From Verrucomicrobiaceae bacterium (GTDB taxonomy: Bacteria; Verrucomicrobiota; Verrucomicrobiia; Verrucomicrobiales; Verrucomicrobiaceae): a stretch of 64,000 nt of DNA. Both the position numbers and the translations under genes were made by a program. The DNA lies in the NCBI GenBank assembly GCA_019694165.1, contig JAIBCL010000013.1, positions 62,001-126,000 on the forward strand. The letters run 5' to 3'. Each line of letters starts with the position of its first letter. Position 1 is the first letter of the stretch. Positions 1 to 8,492 of the stretch are shown one piece after another. The notes beneath the pieces were generated by a model, which saw nothing but the letters and a program-made list of their open reading frames with translations, had not been told where the DNA came from and made no database searches.

Positions 1-2
1 AA

Positions 3-56
3 GGCAAAGGAATGTCAGAACATGGCTCCCCATTCCTTTGCCCCCATTCCTTTGCC
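3..56. repeat. short inverted/direct repeat at window start
   Basis: The 12-mer GGCAAAGGAATG at 3-14 is followed by two direct copies of its reverse complement at 31-42 and 45-56. The two right copies lie inside the reading frame of the NB-ARC gene and encode its first residues. It looks like a small dispersed intergenic palindrome that has become coding sequence. Confidence 0.7.
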
Positions 57-1083
57 ATCATTCAGTCCCCGCTCGAATCTCCCCACCATCCAGCGCTTCT
101 TCGATCGCGAAACCGAACTCGCCAAGCTCCTCCCCGACCTCCATCCCGACGCCACAGGCTGGGGAGCGCTCATTGATGGCCCCGGCGGCATGGGCAAGAC
201 CACCCTGGCCATCCGCGCCGCCGAGCTGGCCGCGCCCGGCCACTTCGACGACATCGTCTTCCTCTCCGCCAAGCAGACCGCCATGGACCCGCATGGCCCG
301 CACGACGAAAGCCCCTTCGCCGTCAGCGGCTTCACCCAGATGCTCGACGCCATCGCCCGACGGCTCCAGAAGCCCGAGATCACCCAGGCCCCCGCCGACG
401 AGCGCCCGCGCCTCCTAATCGACGCCCTCACCGGCACCCGCACCCTCCTCGTCCTCGACAACCTCGAAACCCTCACCGACGCCGACCAGCGCAGCCTCTT
501 CGCCTTCCTCAGTCACCTCCCGCGCACCTGCAAAGCCCTCCTCACCAGCCGCCCCCTCGTCATCGCCACCGGCAGACGGCTCAAACTCCAGCAGCTCGAC
601 CAAGCCGCCGCCCTCCAGACCCTCGCCGACATCGCCCGCGACAACCCCGCTCTCGCCGCCGCCCCCGAGCCCGACCGCCTCCGCCTCATCACCCAGACCG
701 GCGGCAACACCCTCCTCCTCACCTGGACTGCCTGGCAGGTCGGCAGCGGCTACTGCACCACCATCGCCGACGCCCTCGCCCACCTACGCAGTTGCCCGCA
801 GGGCAATGATCCCCTCCAGTTCATCTTCGGCGACCTCCTCGCCCGCTTCACCCCAGAGGAAGAGCGCATCGTCGCCACCCTCAGCTACCCCACCGAACCC
901 ATCCCCGTCACCGCCATCGCCGAGATCAGCGGCGTCGATGAACCCACCACCCGCCGCGCCCTCAAGCTCCTCACCAACCGTTCCATCGTCCTCCCCCAGG
1001 AAGGCGAAGAAAAATACGCCCTCGTCCCGATGGTGGCTGAGTTCATCCGCCATGCGCGGCCTGATATGGTGAAGCAAATGTGA
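22..1083 (+). CDS. NB-ARC/STAND-type ATPase, possibly 5'-truncated
   Basis: This 353-residue protein is a nucleotide-binding signalling ATPase of the NB-ARC class. Visible motifs are FFDRETEL (about 26-33, the usual entry to the domain), P-loop GPGGMGKTT (about 53-61), Walker B TLLVLDNLE, the sensor ALLTSRP and the GGNTLLLTW segment before a winged-helix-like C-terminal half. There is no C-terminal repeat sensor and no recognisable effector domain, so it is short for a STAND protein. The frame is open to the left edge of the window, so the annotated ATG at 22 may not be the true start and an effector domain could lie upstream. Residues 4-14 are encoded by a repeat rather than by domain sequence. 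NTP-dependent signalling is the family role; the pathway is unknown. Confidence 0.75.
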   Translation: MAPHSFAPIPLPSFSPRSNLPTIQRFFDRETELAKLLPDLHPDATGWGALIDGPGGMGKTTLAIRAAELAAPGHFDDIVFLSAKQTAMDPHGPHDESPFAVSGFTQMLDAIARRLQKPEITQAPADERPRLLIDALTGTRTLLVLDNLETLTDADQRSLFAFLSHLPRTCKALLTSRPLVIATGRRLKLQQLDQAAALQTLADIARDNPALAAAPEPDRLRLITQTGGNTLLLTWTAWQVGSGYCTTIADALAHLRSCPQGNDPLQFIFGDLLARFTPEEERIVATLSYPTEPIPVTAIAEISGVDEPTTRRALKLLTNRSIVLPQEGEEKYALVPMVAEFIRHARPDMVKQM

Positions 1084-1186
1084 GATCGGCTTGCTGATTG
1101 ATCGTCTGCTCGAATTTGGATTCACCTTTGTATCTTGCCACTGAGTTAGGGGGGCTGCCTCATTTTGACATCATTACGGCACCGAC

Positions 1187-3511
1187 TCATTGGGTGGGAA
1201 GAAAAAGTCTGAACTCTTTAAGACTTTCATCGCTCGTATATCGCAAACGAGATGCATCACCTGTCCGCTCAGCGACTCTCAATGCTATTTGAACGCCCAT
1301 CCAAAAATCCTCCTTATCGCCGATTATCTCATCAGCCATCTCACGAGCGGACAGATCTAAATCTGGGTAACCTGACGAATCAGATAAGCGAAGCAATAAA
1401 CTCTGTGTGCCATGTCGAGTCGCTAGCGAGCAGGTAAGGGAAACCAATTTCTTGCCGCCCTTGGGACATTTGAATCTCTCAATCCTCTCTGCCCCCGCAA
1501 TTGCGAGTCCCAGAACTGCACAACCGAATAACAATCGATCAACTGCAACGTTTGGTGCCTCTGTCCACGGTGTGCACATGAATTCGATTCCCGGAAATTG
1601 TGACTTCATGAACGAGAGCACGTCATTCGCAAGCGCTGTGGGGTCGGCAACCACATCACGCTTAATCACCATGTCAGCACGACTAGTTGATTGGAGCGCT
1701 TTTTCATCTCCCGATCCCATGCGCGTCAGTTCTGAATCGCCAAAATTCAGTAATCGAATTGCATACCGTAATGTCTCGAACACAAATTGTTCAGTCGCAG
1801 TAGGAATGGACGCCAAGTGACCAACCCAGCCTGGAAGAAATCGTGAAACGATAATGTCGCGGCTGAGACGGCGAAGGTAAGCGCGATGGACGTCAAAGAA
1901 GAACCCTCTCACTCCAATAATTGATTTTGAGTTATCCAGGAGCCGATGTTTGATTACAACAACACGCCGCCTCTTACCATCTTTCGGTTGGTTCCATTCT
2001 TCTCTCTCAATCGATCCAGTTTCGATAGCAATTCGGTCGGCGACCGCATATTCGGAGGCCCAAGGATTTTCAAAAAGATCAATGTGCCCCTTTCCCCGAA
2101 TGTCATCGACTTTTTCTTTGTTGATCCATCTGAGATAGGCCGCGTTTCCCCATCTCAAACCACCTTTTGATTGCACCACGAAAAAACAATGATTGTGTTG
2201 AATGGCTACCATGTTTCGAAAGAACCAACCGTCGTCATCCTCATCAGGATCAGAGCATAGTCCTAGCACGTATACCGGGGCACCGCGCCACCCAATAATA
2301 GGCACCTTGATTGTCTCAATTTTTTTGTCTGACGAGGGATCGTAGCTGGGCTCGTAGTCATGAAATTTTCGAAGGCTACCAGCCAAGATGCGTTCATCCA
2401 CATCCTGATAAATTGCAGCCCGTTCTCTGGGCACCCCCAAATCCACATCATCTTTGCCTTGAACGCTAGAAATGGTGAGTGGTTCACCCGCAACTTTGGA
2501 CAAATTTTCGAGCATACGCTCGTTCGCATACAGAAACCTCCTTTCGTTGTCTTTCACGAAAACCTCAAACGGAAGTGATTCGGCCAATGAACCAAAAAAC
2601 AATGCTTGCTCCTCTTCATTCCGCCTCACAACCCGCATCAGCGCAACGAATCCAGCCACTAAGAGCCAAAACAGAATCCGCGGAAGCACTTGCCCTAAAA
2701 ACTGGTGCGTCGGTTCAAATAGTTGTTCGCCGGGTAGTAGCACTTTGGGTAGCAGCCAGCCCCACATCCAGTGAGCTATAATCGTTGTGGCAGAGGCAAG
2801 CCACAACCAGAGAATGCGCCACGGAGATTCAAAGAGCCATCCAGCTGCTATCGCTACAAACAATCCAAGATGAACTTCGGTGTAGTGACCTGCGACTAGG
2901 AGTCCGCAAACGCACACGAACACAACATCGAGCATAGCTGGCCAAAAAAACACATCGCGTAGTCCATACCCATGCGATTTGTCTTCGTCGCCGGAAGGCT
3001 TCGTGGTCATCTTATCGCGGCCAACAATCTTTGGCGTAGTTTTCAGACGATAACCCGCAAATACAAAGTAGCCGATTGAAACCGACACAGTCAAAATTCC
3101 GAACAAAGGTCGAGTTATGGTGGCATCGGCCAATTCTTGCGGAACAAGCCAAGTTCCCCGCCACAAGCGCCAAATCACTGCTGCCACCAAAGCAAACCGG
3201 AGCAACGTAAGCATCAAAGTCGCAGTGCCGAGCAAATGGGTGGTAAGGCTTACTTGAAGCGCGGAACGCAATGCCTGTATTGCTAAATTGCGCTTCTCCT
3301 TTTGGCGGTAGTTGGACCACCACTTGCGAAGGTTTGGAATCCATATTCTCAGCCTCCCCTCAAACCACAGCGCGTAATACAACCAGTAGACGGTCTTCCC
3401 AAGAACATAGATCACAACAGCCAAGAGACCAAGTAGCACCGCATACCAAGGAGCGGCGAAATCAGGCAATTTCAGAGTCCCCTCTGAGAGAATTGGTGAA
3501 AGAGCTAGCAT
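1187..3511 (-). CDS. membrane PAS-domain sensor with degenerate histidine-kinase-like C-terminus
   Basis: From ATG 3511 this is 774 residues; the frame is open further upstream into a pseudogene, so the start is uncertain. The first about 300 residues hold roughly seven hydrophobic segments (for example APWYAVLLGLLAVVIYVL and ILFWLLVAGFVALM). A PAS domain follows, with typical phrases LPFEVFVKDNERRFLYANE and GKDDVDLG and the ending KVPIIGWRGAPVYVLGLCSD, then a second weaker PAS. The C-terminal about 200 residues resemble a GHKL ATPase in layout (a DRLLFGCAVLGLAIAG helix where the N-box should be, an LRLSDSSG segment, then GVQIALRVAERTG), but the phosphoacceptor His box and the N-box Asn/Glu pattern are missing. 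It is probably a membrane sensor that signals without being a classical kinase. The sequence is visibly AT-richer than all neighbours, suggesting transfer. It converges with the NB-ARC gene. Confidence 0.65.
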   Translation of the reverse strand: MLALSPILSEGTLKLPDFAAPWYAVLLGLLAVVIYVLGKTVYWLYYALWFEGRLRIWIPNLRKWWSNYRQKEKRNLAIQALRSALQVSLTTHLLGTATLMLTLLRFALVAAVIWRLWRGTWLVPQELADATITRPLFGILTVSVSIGYFVFAGYRLKTTPKIVGRDKMTTKPSGDEDKSHGYGLRDVFFWPAMLDVVFVCVCGLLVAGHYTEVHLGLFVAIAAGWLFESPWRILWLWLASATTIIAHWMWGWLLPKVLLPGEQLFEPTHQFLGQVLPRILFWLLVAGFVALMRVVRRNEEEQALFFGSLAESLPFEVFVKDNERRFLYANERMLENLSKVAGEPLTISSVQGKDDVDLGVPRERAAIYQDVDERILAGSLRKFHDYEPSYDPSSDKKIETIKVPIIGWRGAPVYVLGLCSDPDEDDDGWFFRNMVAIQHNHCFFVVQSKGGLRWGNAAYLRWINKEKVDDIRGKGHIDLFENPWASEYAVADRIAIETGSIEREEWNQPKDGKRRRVVVIKHRLLDNSKSIIGVRGFFFDVHRAYLRRLSRDIIVSRFLPGWVGHLASIPTATEQFVFETLRYAIRLLNFGDSELTRMGSGDEKALQSTSRADMVIKRDVVADPTALANDVLSFMKSQFPGIEFMCTPWTEAPNVAVDRLLFGCAVLGLAIAGAERIERFKCPKGGKKLVSLTCSLATRHGTQSLLLRLSDSSGYPDLDLSAREMADEIIGDKEDFWMGVQIALRVAERTGDASRLRYTSDESLKEFRLFLPTQ

Positions 3512-3689
3512 ATGAGTCAATGTGATGAGTTTTCGGGCGAGCGACTGTTGGCAGACGATCAAGTTTCTGCCTAGGTCGAGGTTCTTGCATACGACCGAAT
3601 ACCGCAACCTTTTCAACACAGCGAGTCCATGAGCGGCGTGCTTGTAGCAGGTCACACTTGAGACTACTGCGGCGTCTCCCTGCCCATTG

Positions 3690-4289
3690 CCTTGCAGTGG
3701 ATTGAACCCATGATGCACGGCGATAGGCGAAGGGAAGCGAAGTTGTGCCTCGGGGGTGTCGGCGGAGATGAAGAGGAGGGCGCGGTAGTCGTCGGCGTGT
3801 TTCCAGGCGTATTCGATGGCGGCGCGGGTCTTGCCGACGCCGCCCATGCCGTGGATGGTGCGCTTGCCTTTGATGGCGACGGGGCCTTCGACGGTGAGGT
3901 GCTTGGCGGAGTTCGGCGAGGAACTCATCGCGGCCTTTGAACAGGGTGCCGAGGGAGGTGTAGGGGAGGTTGGTGGGCTTCCCAGCGAGGACGGTGATTT
4001 CAAACTTGATGGCCTCGACGGCCTGCGGAGTTCGGGTTGGCCGAAAGAAACGAAAAAGGCAAAAAACAGAGAGGACTGTTGCTTCTCTTTTTGAAGTCTT
4101 TCGTTCTTTTCGGCCGGTCAAATTCTGCGGTGCAGCCAACATGCCCTTCACATCATGCGTGGACGGGTAGAAGCCGGTCTGGATGATCGGCTCAATACCG
4201 CGCTGCCGGATAACCTCGGCGACTCGTTCCGCGAGGGCTGCCAGTCCGGCGGTGGTGCGGGAGATGAAGACGCGGGGTGGGCGGGACAT
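3690..4289 (-). pseudogene. frameshifted remnant of a DUF4062 - NB-ARC STAND gene
   Basis: ATG at 4289 opens RVFISRTTAGLAALAERV, a DUF4062/TIR-like N-terminus, which breaks off after about 50 residues. After an inserted palindrome the frame resumes with KPTNLPYTSLGTLFKGRDEF, the linker that precedes NB-ARC in this family. Near 3900-3912 the reading frame shifts, and the P-loop region IHGMGGVGKTRAAIEYAW and ALLFISADTPE are found in a second frame. Homology stops near 3690, where the AT-rich PAS gene begins, so the rest of the ATPase and any sensor repeats are gone. The gene is therefore broken by internal deletion or insertion, frameshift and 3' replacement. It would once have been a conflict-type STAND protein. 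Confidence 0.75.
4039..4116. repeat. about 80-bp imperfect palindrome inserted in the STAND remnant
   Basis: Left arm GGCCGAAAGAAACGAAA (4039-4055) is matched by the reverse complement of 4100-4116 with one indel. The centre is A/T-rich and itself partly self-complementary. It sits exactly where the DUF4062 homology is interrupted, so it looks like a MITE/REP-like insertion. No coding capacity. Confidence 0.5.
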
Positions 4290-4383
4290 ACACAAATCGT
4301 AGGGCGGAACGAATGGCAGGCAAGAACCTGAAGCAGCGGTTCTCGACCGAAACTCAACCAAACCCGCGCCTCAAGCAGCGTTG

Positions 4384-5757
4384 ATGCTCCCCATGCCTAT
4401 CACCCTCCTCCGTCACCTGCCGCTTCTCCTTCTCCCCACGCTCGCCTTTGGCTGGAATGGGACGGAGCATGCGCAGATCACGGCGGAGGCGGTGCGGGTG
4501 ATGCCGGAGGAGATGGCGGCGATCCTTGCGCCGGAGGCGGGGGCGTTGACGCACATCTACTGCGAGTTTCCCGATCAAAACTGGCCGGCTTACGGGCAGT
4601 GGGGCGATGGGAATGCGGAGCCGTATCTGCCGAGGTTTGCCGACACGCGGCGGGAGTGGGACATCTCGTTTTACTGCGGGTGGAATCCGGTCACGCGGGA
4701 GGGCACGGGCTATCCGCACAGCACACCGCGGGCGTATGAGGCGGTGCCGAAGTTCTTTCTCCGCGCGGTGGAGGCGTGGAAGGCGGGACAGTTGGAAGAT
4801 GGCGCGCGGTTTCTCGGCGTGGCGATGCATTACATCGAGGACAGCGCGGCCTTCGGGCATTTGCAGGCGGTGCATCGCAGCTTTCACTGGGACACGAAGT
4901 CGCCACTGAACGTAGGCAATTACTCGCCGCAGAAACTCGGCGACACGCCGGAGCAGGCTGCCGAACAACTCGTCGCGAGGATGAAGGCGATGGTCGAGAT
5001 CACCGAGAAAGCTGTGGACCCGATTGTGACGAAGTTGGGAATGCCGATGGCCGAGGTGAAGCGGCTGTCGAAAGACGATCCGTATCCGAAGGAGGCCGTG
5101 CGCGCGGTGATGCTCGCGAAGCTCCAGTCTCCAGCCGAGATGGATGCCGCCGCGCGCACCAGCGCGAGTGCTGCTGCTCACGTCTGCGCGGACATGCTGC
5201 TCACCGCGCTGAGTTTTGCGCCGAAACCCTTCCCACAGCCGAAACCGAACGCCACGGGTGTGAACCTCGTCTTCAATCCGTCGTTTGAAAATGCAGGCGA
5301 TGAAAATGCGGAGGGCTGGTGCATCGGCTGGCTCGATCTGAGTGACAAAACGGGCCGCGCGGAATGGTATCGCGCCGGGACGCATTGGGACAAGCCGGTG
5401 AAGCAAGGCGAGCGCTCCGCGATGGTGCTGTGGGCACCGGAGAAAGGCATCGAGTGGCGTCAGACCTGGCGCAACGCCGTGCGCGTGAGCCCTGGCGAGG
5501 TCTATCGTGCGAGTGCGTGGGTGAAGAGCCGCACCGAGAAAGGCCGCAGTCATCTCACGCTCGAACTCAGCGATACGAACTACCACGCCATCGCGCAGCC
5601 GATCAGCAACGTAGTGGAAGGCAAAGGCGACTGGACCGAGTTGAAGCTGGAAACCACGATCCCACCGAATGCACGCTGGCTCCGCGTCATGCTCCACTCG
5701 AATGCCGACGGCGCGGCGTGGTTTGACGAAGTGAGCGTGGAGCGGATCATCGATTGA
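4384..5757 (+). CDS. secreted zinc-dependent phospholipase C / P1-nuclease-like protein with C-terminal jelly-roll domain
   Basis: This protein is about 457 residues. A hydrophobic signal peptide (LLRHLPLLLLPTLAFG) is cut just before WNGTEHAQIT; in the P1 nuclease/phospholipase C fold the mature N-terminal Trp and the following His are zinc ligands. Further ligand-type motifs are HIYCEFPDQNW and HYIEDSAAFGHLQAVHRSFH, the helical His/Asp/Glu cluster of that fold. The last about 150 residues (NLVFNPSFENAGDENAEGW to WFDEVSVE) resemble a CBM4_9/carbohydrate-binding-type beta sandwich common in secreted PVC proteins. Phosphodiester or phospholipid hydrolysis outside the cytoplasm is the likely role; the substrate is not known. 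ATG 4393 is an alternative start. No clear Shine-Dalgarno is seen. Confidence 0.65.
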   Translation: MLPMPITLLRHLPLLLLPTLAFGWNGTEHAQITAEAVRVMPEEMAAILAPEAGALTHIYCEFPDQNWPAYGQWGDGNAEPYLPRFADTRREWDISFYCGWNPVTREGTGYPHSTPRAYEAVPKFFLRAVEAWKAGQLEDGARFLGVAMHYIEDSAAFGHLQAVHRSFHWDTKSPLNVGNYSPQKLGDTPEQAAEQLVARMKAMVEITEKAVDPIVTKLGMPMAEVKRLSKDDPYPKEAVRAVMLAKLQSPAEMDAAARTSASAAAHVCADMLLTALSFAPKPFPQPKPNATGVNLVFNPSFENAGDENAEGWCIGWLDLSDKTGRAEWYRAGTHWDKPVKQGERSAMVLWAPEKGIEWRQTWRNAVRVSPGEVYRASAWVKSRTEKGRSHLTLELSDTNYHAIAQPISNVVEGKGDWTELKLETTIPPNARWLRVMLHSNADGAAWFDEVSVERIID

Positions 5758-5831
5758 GGCGCATCTGGCAGATTGATCGCGCAGGTTGACTTGGTTGAGA
5801 GCACGCAAGAGGTTCGGCACCCTGCGCGCCG

Positions 5832-8327
5832 ATGCATCGACAACACTCCACTGCTTTCACCCGGCGTTCCATGCACGCGCTCTGGGCTCTGTCGGGCTTC
5901 AGCACGCTGACCTTCGAGCTGGTGTGGATGCATGAGGCGGCCTTGCGGACAGGGAACACCGTCGTTGCTTCGGTGGTGGTCACGGCCGTGTTCTTCTGCG
6001 CCGCGGCACTGGGAAATCTGTGGGGGGCGAGGCTTGCCAGCGGAAACAACACGGCCCTGCTGTGCTACGCCCGTTGCGAAATCGCGGCGGCCCTCTCGGC
6101 GTTGATGCTTCTGGGTGCTTGCCGGTGGCTCTGGCATCACGACGGATTCCTGCCATCGGGCCGGACCGCGCAGTGGCTGGTGATGGTCGTGCTCGTGGGG
6201 CCACCGTCGTTCTTTTCGGGCGTGGCCTTTCCCAGCCTGGCGGAGGCTTTTGTGGAGGATGCAGGCCACCGCACGACAACAGGCGCGCCGTTCTACGCCT
6301 GCAATCTGCTTGGCGCGGCGACGGGCGTAGCTGCCGGCTGGGTATGGCTGCCTCTGTGCCTCGGCATCAAAGGTGCATTCATTGTGGCGGCAGTGGTGCA
6401 AATGACCGGTGGCAGCCTCGCCTGGTGGATCAGCCTGACGTGCATGGCTCAGCGGAACCGCGGCCCGAAACCGGTAGTGAATCCTCCGGAGGATGGCGCG
6501 CGGCAGGCCGGCGGGTGGCTGCTGTTGGCGGCGTCCGGTGCGCTGTCTCTCGCCGCCCAGTCGCTGCTTCTGGTGTGGGCACGGCAGGTGCTTGAAGGTT
6601 CGGTTTACGCGACATGCGGCGTGCTCGCGGCATTCATCGGAGGGTTGGGTTTCGGAGCGCTGGCGGCTTCGACTTTGCGACGCCGTGGATGCCGGGTGGC
6701 GGGGTTGATCGCCTGCTTCGCCGGTGCAGGAGCGTTGCTGCTCTTCGTGCTGCCCACGCCGGGACTTTGGCTGACCACACTGGAGATCGCCCCGACAGCA
6801 GACACGCCGTCGGGCCTGTTGATGCATGCGCTCGGCTGGTGCGCCTTGGTGCTGGCACCGCTCGCGTTCTGTCTCGGCGGCGTGTTTCCACTGGCATGGG
6901 AAGTGGCGGGTGCGGCATTGATCTCGGAGGCGCGCTTCATGGGCCGCGCGCTGGCGGTGAACAAGCTCGGCGCCGCGCTCGGTTCAGCCGGCGCCTTGTT
7001 CGTGCTGCTGCCGATGGCGGGCCTGTCGCGGGCCACGATCGTTCTCGGCTGGGGTTACCTCCTCGTGGCCCTGGTCGTCTCGCCGCCGGCATGGAGACGC
7101 CGCATCATGCTGGTGCTCGCGCCCGCCGCGTGGCTCACGTTTCGTGACATGCCGCCACCCGGCATCACGCCCGGTCTGCGTGTCATTGCCACCGCATCCG
7201 GCGCATATGGTCCCGTATCGGTGGTGGAAGATGCGCGCAGCGATTCCCGGCAGATCCTGCTGAACAGCCGTCAGCGCCTCAGCGGCACCCGCGGGGCGCT
7301 CTCCTCGCAGGTGCATCAAAGCTGGGCGCCCCTCCTGCTCTGCCGCGCACCGGACCAAGTGCTCACCATCGGCATGGCCGCCGGCATCTCGGCGGCGGCG
7401 GCGCTCGATTTTCCCGTCAAGAAACTGGAGGCCGTGGAGCTCGTGCCCGAAGTGGTGGCAGCAGCCCGGCAGCACTTCCAAGAGTGGAACCACGCCCTCT
7501 TCACCGATCCCCGCGCACATGTGATCATCGGGGACGGACGCTCGTTCCTCGCGAATTCGGACGGCGGCTATGATGCCATCATCTGCGATCTGTTCTTCCC
7601 AGGCGAAGCGGGCACCGCTCATCTTTACTCGCGCGACTTCGCCCGCATCGCGCGCCGCAAGCTCTCTCACGACGGCATTTTCTGCCTTTGGCTGCCGTGC
7701 TACCAGCTCACGGCGCAGACCGCCGGCATCGTCGTACGGGGCTTTCTCGATGTGTTTCCACACGCCATCGCCATCCGTGCGAACTTCGATCCGCTCCAGC
7801 CCGTGCTCGGCCTCGTCGGCTGCGCGGAACCCATTCCCATTTCGCGCGGGCACTTCGCCTCGAAGCTGGCGGATCCGGCCATCGGTGCCCTGGCCGCACG
7901 CTCCCCGTTCCTACGCTCGCCAGATCAGGCTCTGCTCATGTTCGCGGGTGATCTGCGCGCGGCGGATCCCGGTTTCGAGTCTTTCAGCCCGACGACGGAT
8001 GATGCGCCGCTCTTTGCCTTCCTCGGACCACGCGAACCTCGCGGCAAAGAGCGGCTCTTCGGTTTTCCCTTCCTCGACTGGATCGGCAAGCGCTTCCCTG
8101 CGCCGAACCTGCCGTCGTGCAAGACGGGCGACACCACACCCGGGGAAATCCTCGCAATTGCGCGAGCAGGCAATTATTGGATGGCCGCCGCAGCCGCCGG
8201 CCTGGCGCTGCCTGGCGACACACGCCCCGATTCTGTGCGGAAGAAGCAGGTGGCCGACCTCGTGGCAAATGCCCAAGCGCTGGCCCCCTCGCTGACCTCA
8301 CCGCTGGCCCCGGAGACGAAGCCATGA
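5832..8327 (+). CDS. multi-pass membrane protein fused to spermidine-synthase-like methyltransferase-fold domain
   Basis: This protein is 831 residues. The N-terminal about 430 residues contain around a dozen hydrophobic helices (TFELVWMHEA in the first loop is typical of these fusions). The C-terminal half has a Rossmann domain of the spermidine synthase type: VLTIGMAAGISAAAAL (SAM or decarboxy-SAM binding loop, here GMAAG rather than GGGDG), then LEAVELVPEVVAAAR, IIGDGRSFL, and YDAIICDLFFP. The family (fused MFS/SpeE proteins) is widespread in bacteria but few members are biochemically defined. The glycine-rich loop is divergent, so polyamine synthesis is not assured. It stands alone on the plus strand with short gaps either side. 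Confidence 0.7.
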   Translation: MHRQHSTAFTRRSMHALWALSGFSTLTFELVWMHEAALRTGNTVVASVVVTAVFFCAAALGNLWGARLASGNNTALLCYARCEIAAALSALMLLGACRWLWHHDGFLPSGRTAQWLVMVVLVGPPSFFSGVAFPSLAEAFVEDAGHRTTTGAPFYACNLLGAATGVAAGWVWLPLCLGIKGAFIVAAVVQMTGGSLAWWISLTCMAQRNRGPKPVVNPPEDGARQAGGWLLLAASGALSLAAQSLLLVWARQVLEGSVYATCGVLAAFIGGLGFGALAASTLRRRGCRVAGLIACFAGAGALLLFVLPTPGLWLTTLEIAPTADTPSGLLMHALGWCALVLAPLAFCLGGVFPLAWEVAGAALISEARFMGRALAVNKLGAALGSAGALFVLLPMAGLSRATIVLGWGYLLVALVVSPPAWRRRIMLVLAPAAWLTFRDMPPPGITPGLRVIATASGAYGPVSVVEDARSDSRQILLNSRQRLSGTRGALSSQVHQSWAPLLLCRAPDQVLTIGMAAGISAAAALDFPVKKLEAVELVPEVVAAARQHFQEWNHALFTDPRAHVIIGDGRSFLANSDGGYDAIICDLFFPGEAGTAHLYSRDFARIARRKLSHDGIFCLWLPCYQLTAQTAGIVVRGFLDVFPHAIAIRANFDPLQPVLGLVGCAEPIPISRGHFASKLADPAIGALAARSPFLRSPDQALLMFAGDLRAADPGFESFSPTTDDAPLFAFLGPREPRGKERLFGFPFLDWIGKRFPAPNLPSCKTGDTTPGEILAIARAGNYWMAAAAAGLALPGDTRPDSVRKKQVADLVANAQALAPSLTSPLAPETKP

Positions 8328-8439
8328 TCCGCAGGCAAGTCTGACTCGGACCAAGGATGCACAGGCTGGCTCTGGTCCGGCGCGTTGATCGGCGAATTGC
8401 GTCAGAATGAGTCAAACAAAAGCCATTTATTGAACTGAC

Positions 8440-8445
8440 TATAAT
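8440..8445 (+). promoter_or_regulatory. possible -10 element upstream of the M48-like gene
   Basis: A perfect TATAAT lies 47 bp upstream of the ATG at 8493, in a short A/T-rich patch of an otherwise GC-rich intergenic region. No convincing -35 hexamer is present at 16-18 bp spacing. A TG two bases further upstream could give a weak extended -10. Confidence 0.3.
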
Positions 8446-8492
8446 TTCAGGGTAGCTTTGATGCCTAGCCTTCCGGTCCCACGGATGTCTCC

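Noticed and set aside
3702-3712. tRNA T-loop-like GGGTTCAATCC on the minus strand
   Set aside because: No matching stems or other cloverleaf arms around it, so no tRNA or attachment site is supported.
8347-8379. Hairpin CGGACCA / TGGTCCG after the spermidine-synthase-like gene as terminator
   Set aside because: Only a 7-bp stem with a 19-nt loop and no T-run.
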